Positions 1-9,275 of a stretch of 64,000 nucleotides of DNA are shown in pieces. The stretch's first letter is position 1; the number at the start of each line of letters is the position of its first letter. The position numbers and the translations under genes are program-made. The DNA is from GCA-2705995 sp965661625 (lineage in GTDB: Bacteria > Bacteroidota > Bacteroidia > Flavobacteriales_G > Salibacteraceae): contig CBFIEM010000005.1 in the NCBI GenBank assembly GCA_965661625.1, positions 102,760-166,759 on the forward strand. The letters run 5' to 3'. The notes under the pieces are model-generated. The model saw only the letters and a list, made by a program, of their open reading frames with translations. It did not search any database and was not told the origin of the DNA.

Positions 1-1612
1 TGCACTGATCATCAATGGTAAAGCCCGCTACACGTGTGTCCCACGTTGATGAAGGATTATACTCTCCGGTAAACCAAAATGTGGAATCATCGGCAGGGTC
101 AACGACCATCGCAAAATAATCTCCATAGCGGTTACTCGTATTACTACCATTACCACTTACGATGCTTTGTTCTTGAAGGGGCATAGCGCCAGCTGGATCA
201 GTGTCAACACGTCCTGTGTAGCGTAAAGATGGAAATGTGGTATTACTGGATACAGCATAAGCCAAAGCGATATTACCGTTTTCATCCATGCTTATTGTAG
301 CCATCCAACGATTGTCGGAATCGGGAGAATAGGTACCTTCTTGATACAAGGACCAAGGACCAATTCCATTTCTTCTAAACTCATACCAGCGAATTCCTGC
401 AAGGTCATTACCTGTGACATCGGTTGCATGACAACCAACAATCACTTCATGCGTTCCAAAATTTCTATACTGCATACGGTTCATGAATACTTCCCGCAAA
501 GGATCTAATGAGATACTTGAATTTGGTTGTGTAATTCCACTAAATGCAAAATAACCATTGATATCACTATCAAATTCGGTCACATTTATAGTTAAGGGTC
601 CTTGAAGAACACTATTTGCCGAGTTGTTAAAATCCGGAGTCAGTTCCCAATATTGCAAGAAATCAGATGTGGGATTACTTGAGCTAGGGAAGTGAGCTTC
701 ATCGTCAACATGCCTCCAAAAAAGACCAGGAGAATTTGAAGCGGGCAGTGTAGTTCCATCAAAATCTACAGGGGTAAGAGCTTGAAAGCCAAAAGAACTT
801 AAATCTGGCACTGTAAAACGCTGTGCCGTCGTATTCAATCCATTCAACATCGCACTTCTATCCAGCGCATAAATTGCTGTTTGACTTTCATTGGTGGTCA
901 CAAAATAGGCATTGTGCCAAATGCTATATTTTGGGTAATCAGGAAAGGTTGGTGTATTGAACTCGTATGCGTGGTATGTTCCCATCGGATCTGGAGAGGT
1001 AGAAATGCCAATCAAAAGTTTGTTTCCGACAGATGAGAACTCGCTAATAAGCCAGCGATCTGCTAATTGATCGTAGCAAACAATTGGGTCACCAAGGCCT
1101 GTAACACCAAATTGGTTCCACAAGTTATTGAGGTTTGCAGGGCCATATAATGATACCCCCGCTTTATCCCAAACTTCCATAGTGGCACCCCCCGGCGCGT
1201 TAATCATTTGAATCACGTGATTAGGTCCTACTTCTAAACAGGGGTCGGGAGGTTGTACACCATTAAACCCCATACCGGCCCAATTTTGTGTGAGGCTAGT
1301 TGATGCTGTTCGATTAGATGTTGACCGATAGCCATATTGTTTATTTGTTAACAGTTCATCTGGACCGCCATTAGGGTTATGACTTACAGGACCCGTTCCT
1401 CGTCCGTTGAAGTTGGGAATCACTTTAATGCGATGAGCAGGAGCATTAGGTGCGGCGTCATAGTCGTTGTGATTTACTAAGTCATCAGATTCTCCCAAAT
1501 AGGTTACTTGAATCTCCTGATCAATGGTGTATGAATTGGTTGATGTATTTAGGTGCTGCGCACTAATTATGAGACTAGAAAAACAAAACAGTTGGCAAAA
1601 AAGGTATTTCAT
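1..1612 (-). CDS. Large secreted protein, 5' part only (runs off left edge)
   Basis: The reverse strand is open from an ATG at 1612 to base 1, giving 537 codons with no stop, so the C-terminus lies outside the window. The N-terminus MKYLFCQLFCFSSLIISAQ is a signal peptide. The mature part contains a phrase typical of secreted bacterial surface proteins (PPDPCLEVGPNHVIQM, about residues 105-120), followed by a region rich in Gly, Ser, Asn and aromatic residues that reads like a beta-propeller. There is no recognisable catalytic motif. In this phylum such proteins usually end in a T9SS sorting domain, but that part is not visible here. It is followed upstream, on the same strand, by the MacA-like adaptor gene 44 bp away. 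Function unknown. Confidence 0.75.
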   Translation of the reverse strand, partial: MKYLFCQLFCFSSLIISAQHLNTSTNSYTIDQEIQVTYLGESDDLVNHNDYDAAPNAPAHRIKVIPNFNGRGTGPVSHNPNGGPDELLTNKQYGYRSTSNRTASTSLTQNWAGMGFNGVQPPDPCLEVGPNHVIQMINAPGGATMEVWDKAGVSLYGPANLNNLWNQFGVTGLGDPIVCYDQLADRWLISEFSSVGNKLLIGISTSPDPMGTYHAYEFNTPTFPDYPKYSIWHNAYFVTTNESQTAIYALDRSAMLNGLNTTAQRFTVPDLSSFGFQALTPVDFDGTTLPASNSPGLFWRHVDDEAHFPSSSNPTSDFLQYWELTPDFNNSANSVLQGPLTINVTEFDSDINGYFAFSGITQPNSSISLDPLREVFMNRMQYRNFGTHEVIVGCHATDVTGNDLAGIRWYEFRRNGIGPWSLYQEGTYSPDSDNRWMATISMDENGNIALAYAVSSNTTFPSLRYTGRVDTDPAGAMPLQEQSIVSGNGSNTSNRYGDYFAMVVDPADDSTFWFTGEYNPSSTWDTRVAGFTIDDQC

Positions 1613-1656
1613 CTTAAAAGGCATTTTTTATGGCACCCTAAATATACTGCTACTTT

Positions 1657-2757
1657 TTAACGGATGGCTTCATCGTTAATAGGATTATCTCTTAACTCGG
1701 TTTGTTTATCTATTCCATCGATTACCTCTATGTAAACGCCATCGCTGAGTCCCAAGGTTACCTCTTGTTTGATAAACTCCTGATTACCAGTTTCAACCAT
1801 CACAGAGGTGGCGCCATCTTCAAATGATACAAGACGTTCTTCAATGGCAAGTGCGTTTTCACGCTTTTCCAGAACTATAGCGGCAGTTGCAGAATATCCA
1901 GCGCGGATAAAGTATCCGTCTACAAGTTCAATAGCTGCTTTAATCGGAAACTTGATGGATCCATTATCATCTTGACCTTTTGGTGAAATGTATTCGAGTG
2001 AAGCTTTGAACGATGAGCCATCAATTGCACCAATAGTTAGAATAAGCTCCATTCCTTCTTGAACTCGAGCTACTTCAGACTCGTCCAATAGACCTTCAAA
2101 AATCATTTCTCCCATATCTGCTACCGTTGCAATGGTTGTTCCTTCGTTAAACGTATTTGACTCAATAACTTGATTTCCTTGTTTAACAGGAACATCGAGG
2201 ACCATCCCATTTATTGTGGACCGCACCAGCGTGTTTGTTGAATTGGAGGCATTTTTAGAGATACCGTCTTTTATAATCTGCAGGTTGTCTTCAGCTCCGA
2301 CAACTTCTAGCTGCGCATTTTCTAATGCAACACCAAATGGTTGAAAAGTAGCTTTAGAAATAACGCCTTCTTCCAGTAAGGCTTGGTTCCGATCATAATC
2401 AACTTGAGCATTATTAAGTTGAATACGGGCGCGCTGAAGTCGGTTTTCGGCATTGCTTAAACTCGCCATGTCGGGAATAATTTTAATTCGTGCAATGAGG
2501 TCACCTTTTGTGATTTTGTCACCAGCTTCAACAAAAAGCTCATCAATGATTCCAGAGACTACTGGTTTTATAAGTATCTCTTTGCGGGGCACAACGGACC
2601 CCGTAGCCACAGTTTGATTTATTATTGTTTTAACCTGCGGCCGAGAAGTGCTGTAAATTAAGTCTGGCGCTTGGTTCTTAGCGTAGAGAAAGTAGAGTGT
2701 ATATCCAAATAGACCGAGAATTCCCGCTAGTAATACAATTCGAATTATCTTTTTCAT
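1657..2757 (-). CDS. Periplasmic adaptor (HlyD/MacA family) of an ABC efflux system
   Basis: 366 aa. One N-terminal membrane segment (about residues 4-24) anchors the protein in the inner membrane. Residues 60-95 form a biotinyl-lipoyl-like half (VVSGIIDELFVEAGDKITKG), followed by a helical hairpin (about 100-165) and the second lipoyl half with the beta-barrel (about 180-300). This is the standard MacA/RND adaptor order and length. It begins 5 bp after the stop of the permease gene upstream, so it is the last gene of a four-gene operon: ATPase, permease, permease, adaptor. It should link the MacB-like transporter to an outer-membrane channel, but no TolC gene is next to it. The substrate cannot be told from sequence. 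Confidence 0.9.
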   Translation of the reverse strand: MKKIIRIVLLAGILGLFGYTLYFLYAKNQAPDLIYSTSRPQVKTIINQTVATGSVVPRKEILIKPVVSGIIDELFVEAGDKITKGDLIARIKIIPDMASLSNAENRLQRARIQLNNAQVDYDRNQALLEEGVISKATFQPFGVALENAQLEVVGAEDNLQIIKDGISKNASNSTNTLVRSTINGMVLDVPVKQGNQVIESNTFNEGTTIATVADMGEMIFEGLLDESEVARVQEGMELILTIGAIDGSSFKASLEYISPKGQDDNGSIKFPIKAAIELVDGYFIRAGYSATAAIVLEKRENALAIEERLVSFEDGATSVMVETGNQEFIKQEVTLGLSDGVYIEVIDGIDKQTELRDNPINDEAIR

Positions 2758-2762
2758 AGATC

Positions 2763-4013
2763 TTATTCTGTTCTTAGTGCTTCAATGGGTTTTATACGCA
2801 ATGCTCTGCTGGCGGGAATAACACCCGCCAAGGCTCCGCTTATTATCAGAATGGTTAATGCTGTTAAAGCAATATTTAAATTGATTTCAGGATCTGTGAA
2901 AAAATCGTGAGCAATAAACTTACCAGCAAGTTCAATGGTATACACCCCAGCTAGAAATCCAATTATTCCGCTAATTGCTGTCAAGGTTAATGACTCTAGC
3001 ACAACTTGTGATACGATGCGGATAGGGGTCGACCCAAGTGCTCGCTGAATTCCAATCTCTCGTGTTCGCTCTTTTATTATAACCAACATGATGTTTGAAA
3101 TGCCAATTATACCTGCGATTAGGGTAAGCACGCCTACAAACCACGACAATGCCTCTATCCCTACAAAAATGCGCATGGTGCGCTGCATGTTTTGTTCTAG
3201 GTTCCATGAGCCAAACGCACGCACATCTTCAGGGTGGATATGGTGTCGTTTCATCAGCAGTTTTTTCACATCAGCTTCTGCCTTTGAAGCTGGGTATCCG
3301 GCTTTTGAGGTTAGTACTAGCCACCCAATTTTATCTCCTTGATTGAAAACATGCTGAAAAGTTGAAAACGGAATGTAGATAGAACGATCTTCATCTTCAG
3401 CATCATCTCCTGATCTCCCAGAATTAAACTGACCAACAACCCTGAAATTTACACCTTGTATGTTGATGTACTCTCCGATAGGGTTTGCGCCTTTAAACAA
3501 TTGGTCTCTAACGATCTTACCAACCACACAAACCTTAGTCTTTTCTTCAATATCTCGGTTATTGATGAATCGCCCTAAAGGGATTTGTAACAATTTTATT
3601 TTGAGCGCATTGGGATAATATCCATTGATTTCAAAAGCACCTGAAAGACCGTCAAAGGTTACGTTATTGGCTCCACGCCAGCCACCTAGCTGTAACCCCG
3701 GAGAGACTACATCAACTGATTCAACTTGTTTTTGGATAGCTTCGGCGTCATCATTATTCATTTCAACACGCCGTCCTTTCTGAAAGCCTTCATAAGCTAT
3801 GGATGTTGATTGTGACCAAAGCACTACGGAGTTTGATACCCTTCCGGCAAACTCCCTACTCACACCATTTTCTAAGCCATTACTTGCACCCAACATAATC
3901 ATGAGCATGAATAGCCCCCAGCTAACACCGAAAGCCGTCAGTGCAGTACGCAATTTATTCCGGGTTAGCGTTACCCAGATTTCATTCCATATATCGCGTT
4001 CAAATAGCATCAT
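2763..4013 (-). CDS. MacB-like ABC transporter permease (second copy)
   Basis: 416 aa with the MacB/FtsX architecture: one N-terminal membrane helix (about 20-42), a large periplasmic MacB_PCD domain (about 45-270), and three C-terminal helices (about 285-310, 335-365, 380-405). The cytoplasmic segment KERTREIGIQRALGSTP is the FtsX-family coupling motif that contacts the ATPase. It has no fused nucleotide-binding domain. It is a diverged paralogue of the permease just upstream; stop and start share one base (TAATG at 4013), implying translational coupling. Two different permease subunits with one ATPase suggest a heterodimeric pump, by inference. Confidence 0.92.
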   Translation of the reverse strand: MMLFERDIWNEIWVTLTRNKLRTALTAFGVSWGLFMLMIMLGASNGLENGVSREFAGRVSNSVVLWSQSTSIAYEGFQKGRRVEMNNDDAEAIQKQVESVDVVSPGLQLGGWRGANNVTFDGLSGAFEINGYYPNALKIKLLQIPLGRFINNRDIEEKTKVCVVGKIVRDQLFKGANPIGEYINIQGVNFRVVGQFNSGRSGDDAEDEDRSIYIPFSTFQHVFNQGDKIGWLVLTSKAGYPASKAEADVKKLLMKRHHIHPEDVRAFGSWNLEQNMQRTMRIFVGIEALSWFVGVLTLIAGIIGISNIMLVIIKERTREIGIQRALGSTPIRIVSQVVLESLTLTAISGIIGFLAGVYTIELAGKFIAHDFFTDPEINLNIALTALTILIISGALAGVIPASRALRIKPIEALRTE

Positions 4014-5242
4014 TAGTCGTTGCGTAAGGCTACTATGGGTTTGATTCGTGAAGCTTTAAGGGCTGGGATAATACCTGCGAGTGCTCCGGAAACAACAAGA
4101 ATACCTAATGCTCCAAAGGCTACACCTAATTCTACACCCGGATTATCAAAAACATTACTTCCTCCAGATTGAACCGAAATAAATTCAAGTAAAAAGATGC
4201 CAGATACCAGGCCGAAGTACCCAGCAATTGACGTAATGATAACAGACTCGAGCACAATAAGTGAAACGATAGAGGCAGGTGTAGCTCCAATTGCCTTGCG
4301 AATGCCAATTTCCTTGGTGCGTTCTTTAACGATGATTAGCATGATGTTGCTCACACCAACAACACCAGCAATAATTGTCATAAATCCAATGATCCAAATG
4401 AACACCTCAATTCCGCTAAAAACAGATTGAATTCGGTTATATTCTTCTACATTGTTGTTCACATAAAATGCACGGGTGTCATTTTCCGCGAAGCCAAGTT
4501 TGTTTGAAAAAGCTTCACGCGTTTGCTTGACAATTGCTCGCGACTCTGCCAAGGAAGCGTCACCGATTGTGAACATAAGTCGATCAATGCGATCACCTCC
4601 GTTAAAAACTTGCTGGGCTGTTGTTATCGGAGCATAAATCATACTTGCCTCCATGCGGCTTCCTTCGTCTACAAATGTTCCTACAACTTTAAAAGGAATG
4701 CCGTTGATATTGAAATAAGCGTTAATGGGATCCTTATCTGGGAATAGCTCCTGTGCAACATTTACTCCAATCACAGCAACCTTGCGTTTATCATCAAGGT
4801 CTTTTGAATTGATAAACCTTCCTGATGTGATGATTGAATTTTCGAGGTAAATGTGGTCCGGGTGGACTCCACGGAAACTAAATGTTCCGCCATTATCATT
4901 TGTGGTAACTAATAGACTCCATTTAGAATGCCTAGCGGTAATGTGTTCTACTTGATTCACCTCGTTTTTGATGAATTCTAAATCTTGATTTCTCATGGTG
5001 ATTCTCCTTCCCGGTTTCATCCCTTTGTAGGGAACTGACATCTGACCAGGAGTGATCCAAATGCTATTGGTAGCATCATCTTTGAAATCGCGCGACACAC
5101 CATTTTGAAGACCTTGACCAGAACCAAGAAGCAAAATCAACATGAAAACACCCCAGGCTACGGAGAAGGCAGTGAGAAAAGTACGCAACTTATTGGCGCG
5201 AATCGTTTCGTATATTTCTATCCAAAGGTCGCGATCAAACAT
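4013..5242 (-). CDS. MacB-like ABC transporter permease (first copy)
   Basis: 409 aa, same layout as its downstream neighbour: N-terminal helix (about 20-42), MacB_PCD periplasmic domain (about 45-265), then three membrane helices near the C-terminus. The coupling segment KERTKEIGIRKAIGATP is clear. The start overlaps the end of the ATPase gene by 8 bp, so the two are translationally coupled. Family members form mechanotransmission-type exporters of peptides, antibiotics or lipoproteins, moving periplasmic cargo to an outer-membrane channel rather than pumping through the inner membrane. Substrate unknown. Confidence 0.92.
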   Translation of the reverse strand: MFDRDLWIEIYETIRANKLRTFLTAFSVAWGVFMLILLLGSGQGLQNGVSRDFKDDATNSIWITPGQMSVPYKGMKPGRRITMRNQDLEFIKNEVNQVEHITARHSKWSLLVTTNDNGGTFSFRGVHPDHIYLENSIITSGRFINSKDLDDKRKVAVIGVNVAQELFPDKDPINAYFNINGIPFKVVGTFVDEGSRMEASMIYAPITTAQQVFNGGDRIDRLMFTIGDASLAESRAIVKQTREAFSNKLGFAENDTRAFYVNNNVEEYNRIQSVFSGIEVFIWIIGFMTIIAGVVGVSNIMLIIVKERTKEIGIRKAIGATPASIVSLIVLESVIITSIAGYFGLVSGIFLLEFISVQSGGSNVFDNPGVELGVAFGALGILVVSGALAGIIPALKASRIKPIVALRND

Positions 5243-5909
5243 GAACTTCTTTTTGAACTTCTCCGTCTTTTAATCTGATTTCACGGTTGGTGCGCGATGC
5301 AATATCCTCTTCGTGGGTAACAATTACTATGGTCTTTCCTGAAGCGTGTATCTCGCTCAACAAGTCCATCACATCATGAGAGGTCTTACTATCTAATGCG
5401 CCAGTTGGCTCATCGGCAAGAATTACTTTTGGTTCTGTTATGAGGGCTCGAGCTATAGCTACACGTTGTTTTTGACCGCCAGAGAGTTCATTGGGCATAT
5501 GGGTGGCCCAATCAGCTAAACCCACGCGTTCAAGGAGGTGCATTGCTCGCTCTAAACGCTGTTTTCGTGGAACTTTCTGATAATAGAGTGGAAGGGAAAC
5601 GTTCTCCAGTGCATTTTTAAAGGATACAAGGTTGAACGACTGAAAGACAAACCCGATCAATTGATTTCTTTTAATGGCTGATTTCGTCTCATTTAGTTTC
5701 CAAATATGTTCACCGGCTAAATGGTAACTGCCACTGTCGTATGTGTCTAGAATTCCTAATATATTTAAAAGGGTGGATTTGCCAGATCCAGATGACCCCA
5801 TTATACTTACGAGTTCGCCTTCATTAATGGTCAGTGATATGCCTTTGAGAACATGTAGCTTGCGCTTGCCAACAGGATAGGATTTGTTAATGTCTTTCAA
5901 TTCAATCAT
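5235..5909 (-). CDS. ABC transporter ATP-binding protein (MacB/LolD family)
   Basis: 224 aa from the ATG at 5909. Walker A GSSGSGKST (residues 38-46), Q-loop VFQS (88-91), signature LSGGQ (142-146), Walker B VILADE (162-167) and the H-loop in IVIVTHEE are all intact, so it should hydrolyse ATP. An in-frame ATG lies at 5927, but a -7 promoter box TATCTTTG (5916-5923, minus strand) sits between the two ATGs, so the shorter start is the probable one. It leads the four-gene export operon and is divergent from the WYL regulator, which could control it. Confidence 0.93.
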   Translation of the reverse strand: MIELKDINKSYPVGKRKLHVLKGISLTINEGELVSIMGSSGSGKSTLLNILGILDTYDSGSYHLAGEHIWKLNETKSAIKRNQLIGFVFQSFNLVSFKNALENVSLPLYYQKVPRKQRLERAMHLLERVGLADWATHMPNELSGGQKQRVAIARALITEPKVILADEPTGALDSKTSHDVMDLLSEIHASGKTIVIVTHEEDIASRTNREIRLKDGEVQKEVHV

Positions 5910-5915
5910 GGTTTG

Positions 5916-5923
5916 CAAAGATA
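5916..5923 (-). promoter_or_regulatory. -7 box of the ABC export operon
   Basis: Reads TATCTTTG on the minus strand, an exact match to the Bacteroidota TAnnTTTG box. Only 6 nt separate it from the ATG at 5909. No TTG was found at the usual -33 distance. Confidence 0.6.
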
Positions 5924-5986
5924 GCATTTGAGAGCCTCATTGGCTGTGTTTTATTGAGGTTGGTAGAATATAGTCTATGAGTTGAT

Positions 5987-5994
5987 TACTTTTG
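5987..5994 (+). promoter_or_regulatory. -7 box of the WYL regulator gene
   Basis: Reads TACTTTTG, a perfect TAnnTTTG match. A TTG lies 24 nt upstream (5960-5962), one base beyond the usual spacing. A potential TTG start codon at 5992 falls inside the box, so translation more likely begins at ATG 6007. Confidence 0.55.
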
Positions 5995-6006
5995 AAAAAA
6001 TTAGCT

Positions 6007-7005
6007 ATGCCAGCGAATAAATATGCCCTCATTCGGTACCGTGTAATTGATCGCTTGATTACCAATAAATACCGCACCTATCCCTCAATTGAAGAGTTAA
6101 TTGAAGGTTGCAGTGAGGCTATTGGTAAGGTGGTTTCTAAATCTACCATTGAGAAGGATATTTATGCCATGAAGAATGATGCGGCGTTAGGTTTTGAAGC
6201 GCCCATTGCATTCAGTAAATCTCATGGCGGTTATCATTATACGGATCCTGAGTACACCATTAAAGATGTTCCCTTAACCGATGAGGAAGTTCAGGCGATT
6301 CAGTTTGCAGCGCGGACTTTGTTTCAATTTAAGGGCATTGGAATTTTTGAGCAGTATGAAGCAGCTATCGACAAAATTCTAGATCGCATTCAAGTAAATG
6401 CTGCAAACCCCAAGGCACAGGAGCTTATACAGTTTGAGCAACTTCCTACTACCCGTGGAAATGAGTACCTGATTTTATTACTTCAAGCCATTCGCAATGG
6501 AAAACGTGTTCAGTTTTTCTATAAAAGCTACAAAAAAGGAGCCGGCAAGGTGCGCATTGTTGCACCATATTTACTCAAGGAATACAGTCACAGGTGGTAC
6601 CTCATTGGATTTTCAGATGAGCATAATAGGGTAGTGGTTTTTGGACTTGATCGGATTGAAGACTTGGAATTGACAGCTGATTCATTCAAAATAGATGCAG
6701 ATTTTAATCCTGCACAGTTTTTCAAATATTCACTTGGAATAACTTCATTAAGTGATGAGCCACAAGAAATTGATATTCGTATTGATGATATTCTAAAACA
6801 ATATTTAGACTCTCAGCCCATACACGCAAGTCAGAAAATCACGGGAACTCCCGGCAACTGGCGACTTAATCTATACCTATGTGTGAGCTATGAACTCATC
6901 GAAAAAGTGCTCAGCTTTGGCGACCAAGCTGTAGTTGTGGGACCAGCGTTGTTGAAGGAACAGGTAAGCTCTCGACTTAAACGCGCATTGGATCAATACA
7001 GTTAG
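6007..7005 (+). CDS. WYL-domain transcriptional regulator
   Basis: 332 aa. The N-terminal part (about 1-75) is a winged-helix DNA-binding region; the C-terminal half holds a WYL domain (about 160-235) with the diagnostic segment HRWYLIGF and the surrounding R and Y residues that bind nucleotide or nucleic-acid ligands in this family, followed by a WCX-like tail. An in-frame TTG lies 15 bp upstream but within the -7 promoter box, so the ATG was chosen. WYL regulators control defence, DNA-damage and metabolic genes; here the nearest candidate target is the divergent ABC export operon. The stop overlaps the convergent patatin gene by 4 bp (TTAG). Confidence 0.85.
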   Translation: MPANKYALIRYRVIDRLITNKYRTYPSIEELIEGCSEAIGKVVSKSTIEKDIYAMKNDAALGFEAPIAFSKSHGGYHYTDPEYTIKDVPLTDEEVQAIQFAARTLFQFKGIGIFEQYEAAIDKILDRIQVNAANPKAQELIQFEQLPTTRGNEYLILLLQAIRNGKRVQFFYKSYKKGAGKVRIVAPYLLKEYSHRWYLIGFSDEHNRVVVFGLDRIEDLELTADSFKIDADFNPAQFFKYSLGITSLSDEPQEIDIRIDDILKQYLDSQPIHASQKITGTPGNWRLNLYLCVSYELIEKVLSFGDQAVVVGPALLKEQVSSRLKRALDQYS

Positions 7006-9275
7006 TCTAATAACGTGCGCAGCATTTCAATAGATTGCTGATTTTCAGGCTCATATATAGAGCGAATGATTTTCTCCTTTTCCTGCCGTGTTAAATGCCA
7101 ACTCAGTGAAATATTATCGGCCTCCGTTCGCTTTAAATGAAGGCTAATGATTGACATTTTATTTTTCATCATTGCCGATGTTTGACTTAATATTTCATCC
7201 TGACTGTAATCCTGCATGATGAGGTAGTTGCCATAAACACGAGCAATGGGGTCGATGAGTGACTCAATGAGCGATTTTTCAGGATTTTCAACAATAGCTA
7301 CATTCTTATACCGATCCCTAATTTGAAGGATAACAACCCCCGAAGTATGCTCATTAATCCACGACTTGAAGGTGGTGATGTAGCGAACGGTATTGAGTAA
7401 CCCAAAATTATCACGCACTCCCGAGTCAACGACTTCAATAGTTGGATTTGTGGGAAGTGTAATGTTTGGCAGCACATATGGAAAAGTTGCACTCATGCGG
7501 AGTGCAGTTAAGTAAGAAAGTGAATCGGGGTGATTTGGTTGAAGTAACTTCCTAAATTCCACCGATTCGGTTAGCGCAATGTGGTTTAAGTTGTCGATGG
7601 GATTTCTTTTAGTCATAAATCCAACAGGCTGAGAACTAATAATCATTCTTCGCCCGTCATTATTGATAACTGGAGAAAGCATCATGAGGGGAACATCGCT
7701 GTAGTATTCTGGTTCTTTGAGATCACCAATGGTTTTGTCCATTATCCGACCTGTATTTTCAGACAACTGTCTTTCAAATGCATAACCCCGATCTTTATGG
7801 TAAGTTTCGCCCATGTAATCAAATGTTCTTAACCTGAAAAACCAATCGTGAAGGGCCATGTTTAAGACAACGGGGTTTAATAAATCCGTTGATATTGAAG
7901 CGCGATACTTAGGGTCAGTAAATGAATCTAGTTCTTGGTTTATGCGATTAAAATGCAGGTCACGCGCATAAGCGGCACCTATAAGTCCTCCGGATGAACC
8001 CGTTATTAAATGGGTTTGATTGATTAAAGGAATTGTTAATGCCGTATCGAGGTACTGCATAGCCCAAAGGCTCCATAGTGCCGCACGCATTCCTCCGCCC
8101 GAGCAATTGATAAACACTAACTTGGGTTTTTCTTTACCTGCTTTTTTTTGTTTTTCCAGCCAACGATTAAGAATTGTTAAATGATGAGCCTTATCAGCAG
8201 CGAATGCAGCAGAGTCAGTAGCCAGTGATTTAATTACCTTGTTGTTGTATGCTACAGTTGTGTCATAATCTATACCATATGCATAACTCCTGAAGCTGTA
8301 ATTGGGGTCCTTAGATACTTGATTAAACAGAAGAAAAATGACAACAAAAATCATATTTGCCCATCCTTTCAGCCAGCTATACATGGCAGATCCAAGCATA
8401 ATTAATAAGGTAAAAAAGAGTAGGATACTCGCTCCAGCAGGTAAGGCAAAAAGTGGAGTTTCCCGATAAAAACTAAAAAATACAATGGACAAAATGACAA
8501 CTACTTCAAATAACGAGGCGTTGAGGTGATTTTGCGCAAATACCGCATTCAACATGTGTTCGTCGTAGTGGGTCGTTTTTCGAGCTAAGGAAATTCGAAA
8601 AGGACTATTTAAGTAAGTAACTACGCGCCATGGACGTTCGGTTCCTATCCGAGCAAACCATTTTTCACGCTTGCCTAAGAGGTTCACAACTGGCGCTGTT
8701 CGAATGCGTGTGCGTTTTGGTTTCGCCTTCTTAAACAGTTTATCAATATTCCAATTGGTTGAAAGAAAATAAGTTACTGTAACACCTATAAAAAGCGCCA
8801 CACCAATTAAAAACGCGACTAAATGAATGATAACATCGTAAACGGGTACAAGCTCCTTTTCAGTCTGATAGTAATAGGCTTGATAGCAGTAAAATGCAAG
8901 AAATGATCCCGGCAGAATAAAGTTATTGAGCAAGTATTTGGCAAAAGGTCGGGAAAGTGTGGCAATGAATGAAAAACGACGTCCATTTACGATATACGAA
9001 CTGATGTTGAACGCCATGATAAAACCGCCAATTGCAAAGCCCAAAATAAAATGAGAGGTGTAATCTGTTTTACCCAGGTATTCCGGGAATAGAAAAAGGT
9101 GAGGAATACCATAATTGTTTGCTATAAGCTCACTGATAATTCCAAATAGGAGCAACCACCCTGCCAATAAGATTTGGTTTCTTTTGATATGAATCAGTAC
9201 CAATTGAAACGGAAAAAAGAACAACACTCGTTCTAAGCGGTTCCATATGGCAGTAATCCATTTCATAATATCCAA
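7002..9275 (-). CDS. Membrane-anchored patatin-like phospholipase
   Basis: 757 aa. The first ~325 residues contain about eight hydrophobic helices (roughly 20-50, 72-95, 112-132, 145-172, 252-270, 276-298, 302-320). The rest is a cytoplasmic or periplasmic patatin domain: oxyanion-hole SGGGMR (392-397), nucleophile elbow GSSGG with Ser428, and the second dyad residue Asp617 in a DSG motif (DGG or DGA in most patatins). The family cleaves acyl chains from phospholipids or other lipids. It starts directly after the hutG-like stop, so it is cotranscribed with it, though no functional link is obvious. Physiological substrate unknown. Confidence 0.82.
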   Translation of the reverse strand: MDIMKWITAIWNRLERVLFFFPFQLVLIHIKRNQILLAGWLLLFGIISELIANNYGIPHLFLFPEYLGKTDYTSHFILGFAIGGFIMAFNISSYIVNGRRFSFIATLSRPFAKYLLNNFILPGSFLAFYCYQAYYYQTEKELVPVYDVIIHLVAFLIGVALFIGVTVTYFLSTNWNIDKLFKKAKPKRTRIRTAPVVNLLGKREKWFARIGTERPWRVVTYLNSPFRISLARKTTHYDEHMLNAVFAQNHLNASLFEVVVILSIVFFSFYRETPLFALPAGASILLFFTLLIMLGSAMYSWLKGWANMIFVVIFLLFNQVSKDPNYSFRSYAYGIDYDTTVAYNNKVIKSLATDSAAFAADKAHHLTILNRWLEKQKKAGKEKPKLVFINCSGGGMRAALWSLWAMQYLDTALTIPLINQTHLITGSSGGLIGAAYARDLHFNRINQELDSFTDPKYRASISTDLLNPVVLNMALHDWFFRLRTFDYMGETYHKDRGYAFERQLSENTGRIMDKTIGDLKEPEYYSDVPLMMLSPVINNDGRRMIISSQPVGFMTKRNPIDNLNHIALTESVEFRKLLQPNHPDSLSYLTALRMSATFPYVLPNITLPTNPTIEVVDSGVRDNFGLLNTVRYITTFKSWINEHTSGVVILQIRDRYKNVAIVENPEKSLIESLIDPIARVYGNYLIMQDYSQDEILSQTSAMMKNKMSIISLHLKRTEADNISLSWHLTRQEKEKIIRSIYEPENQQSIEMLRTLLD

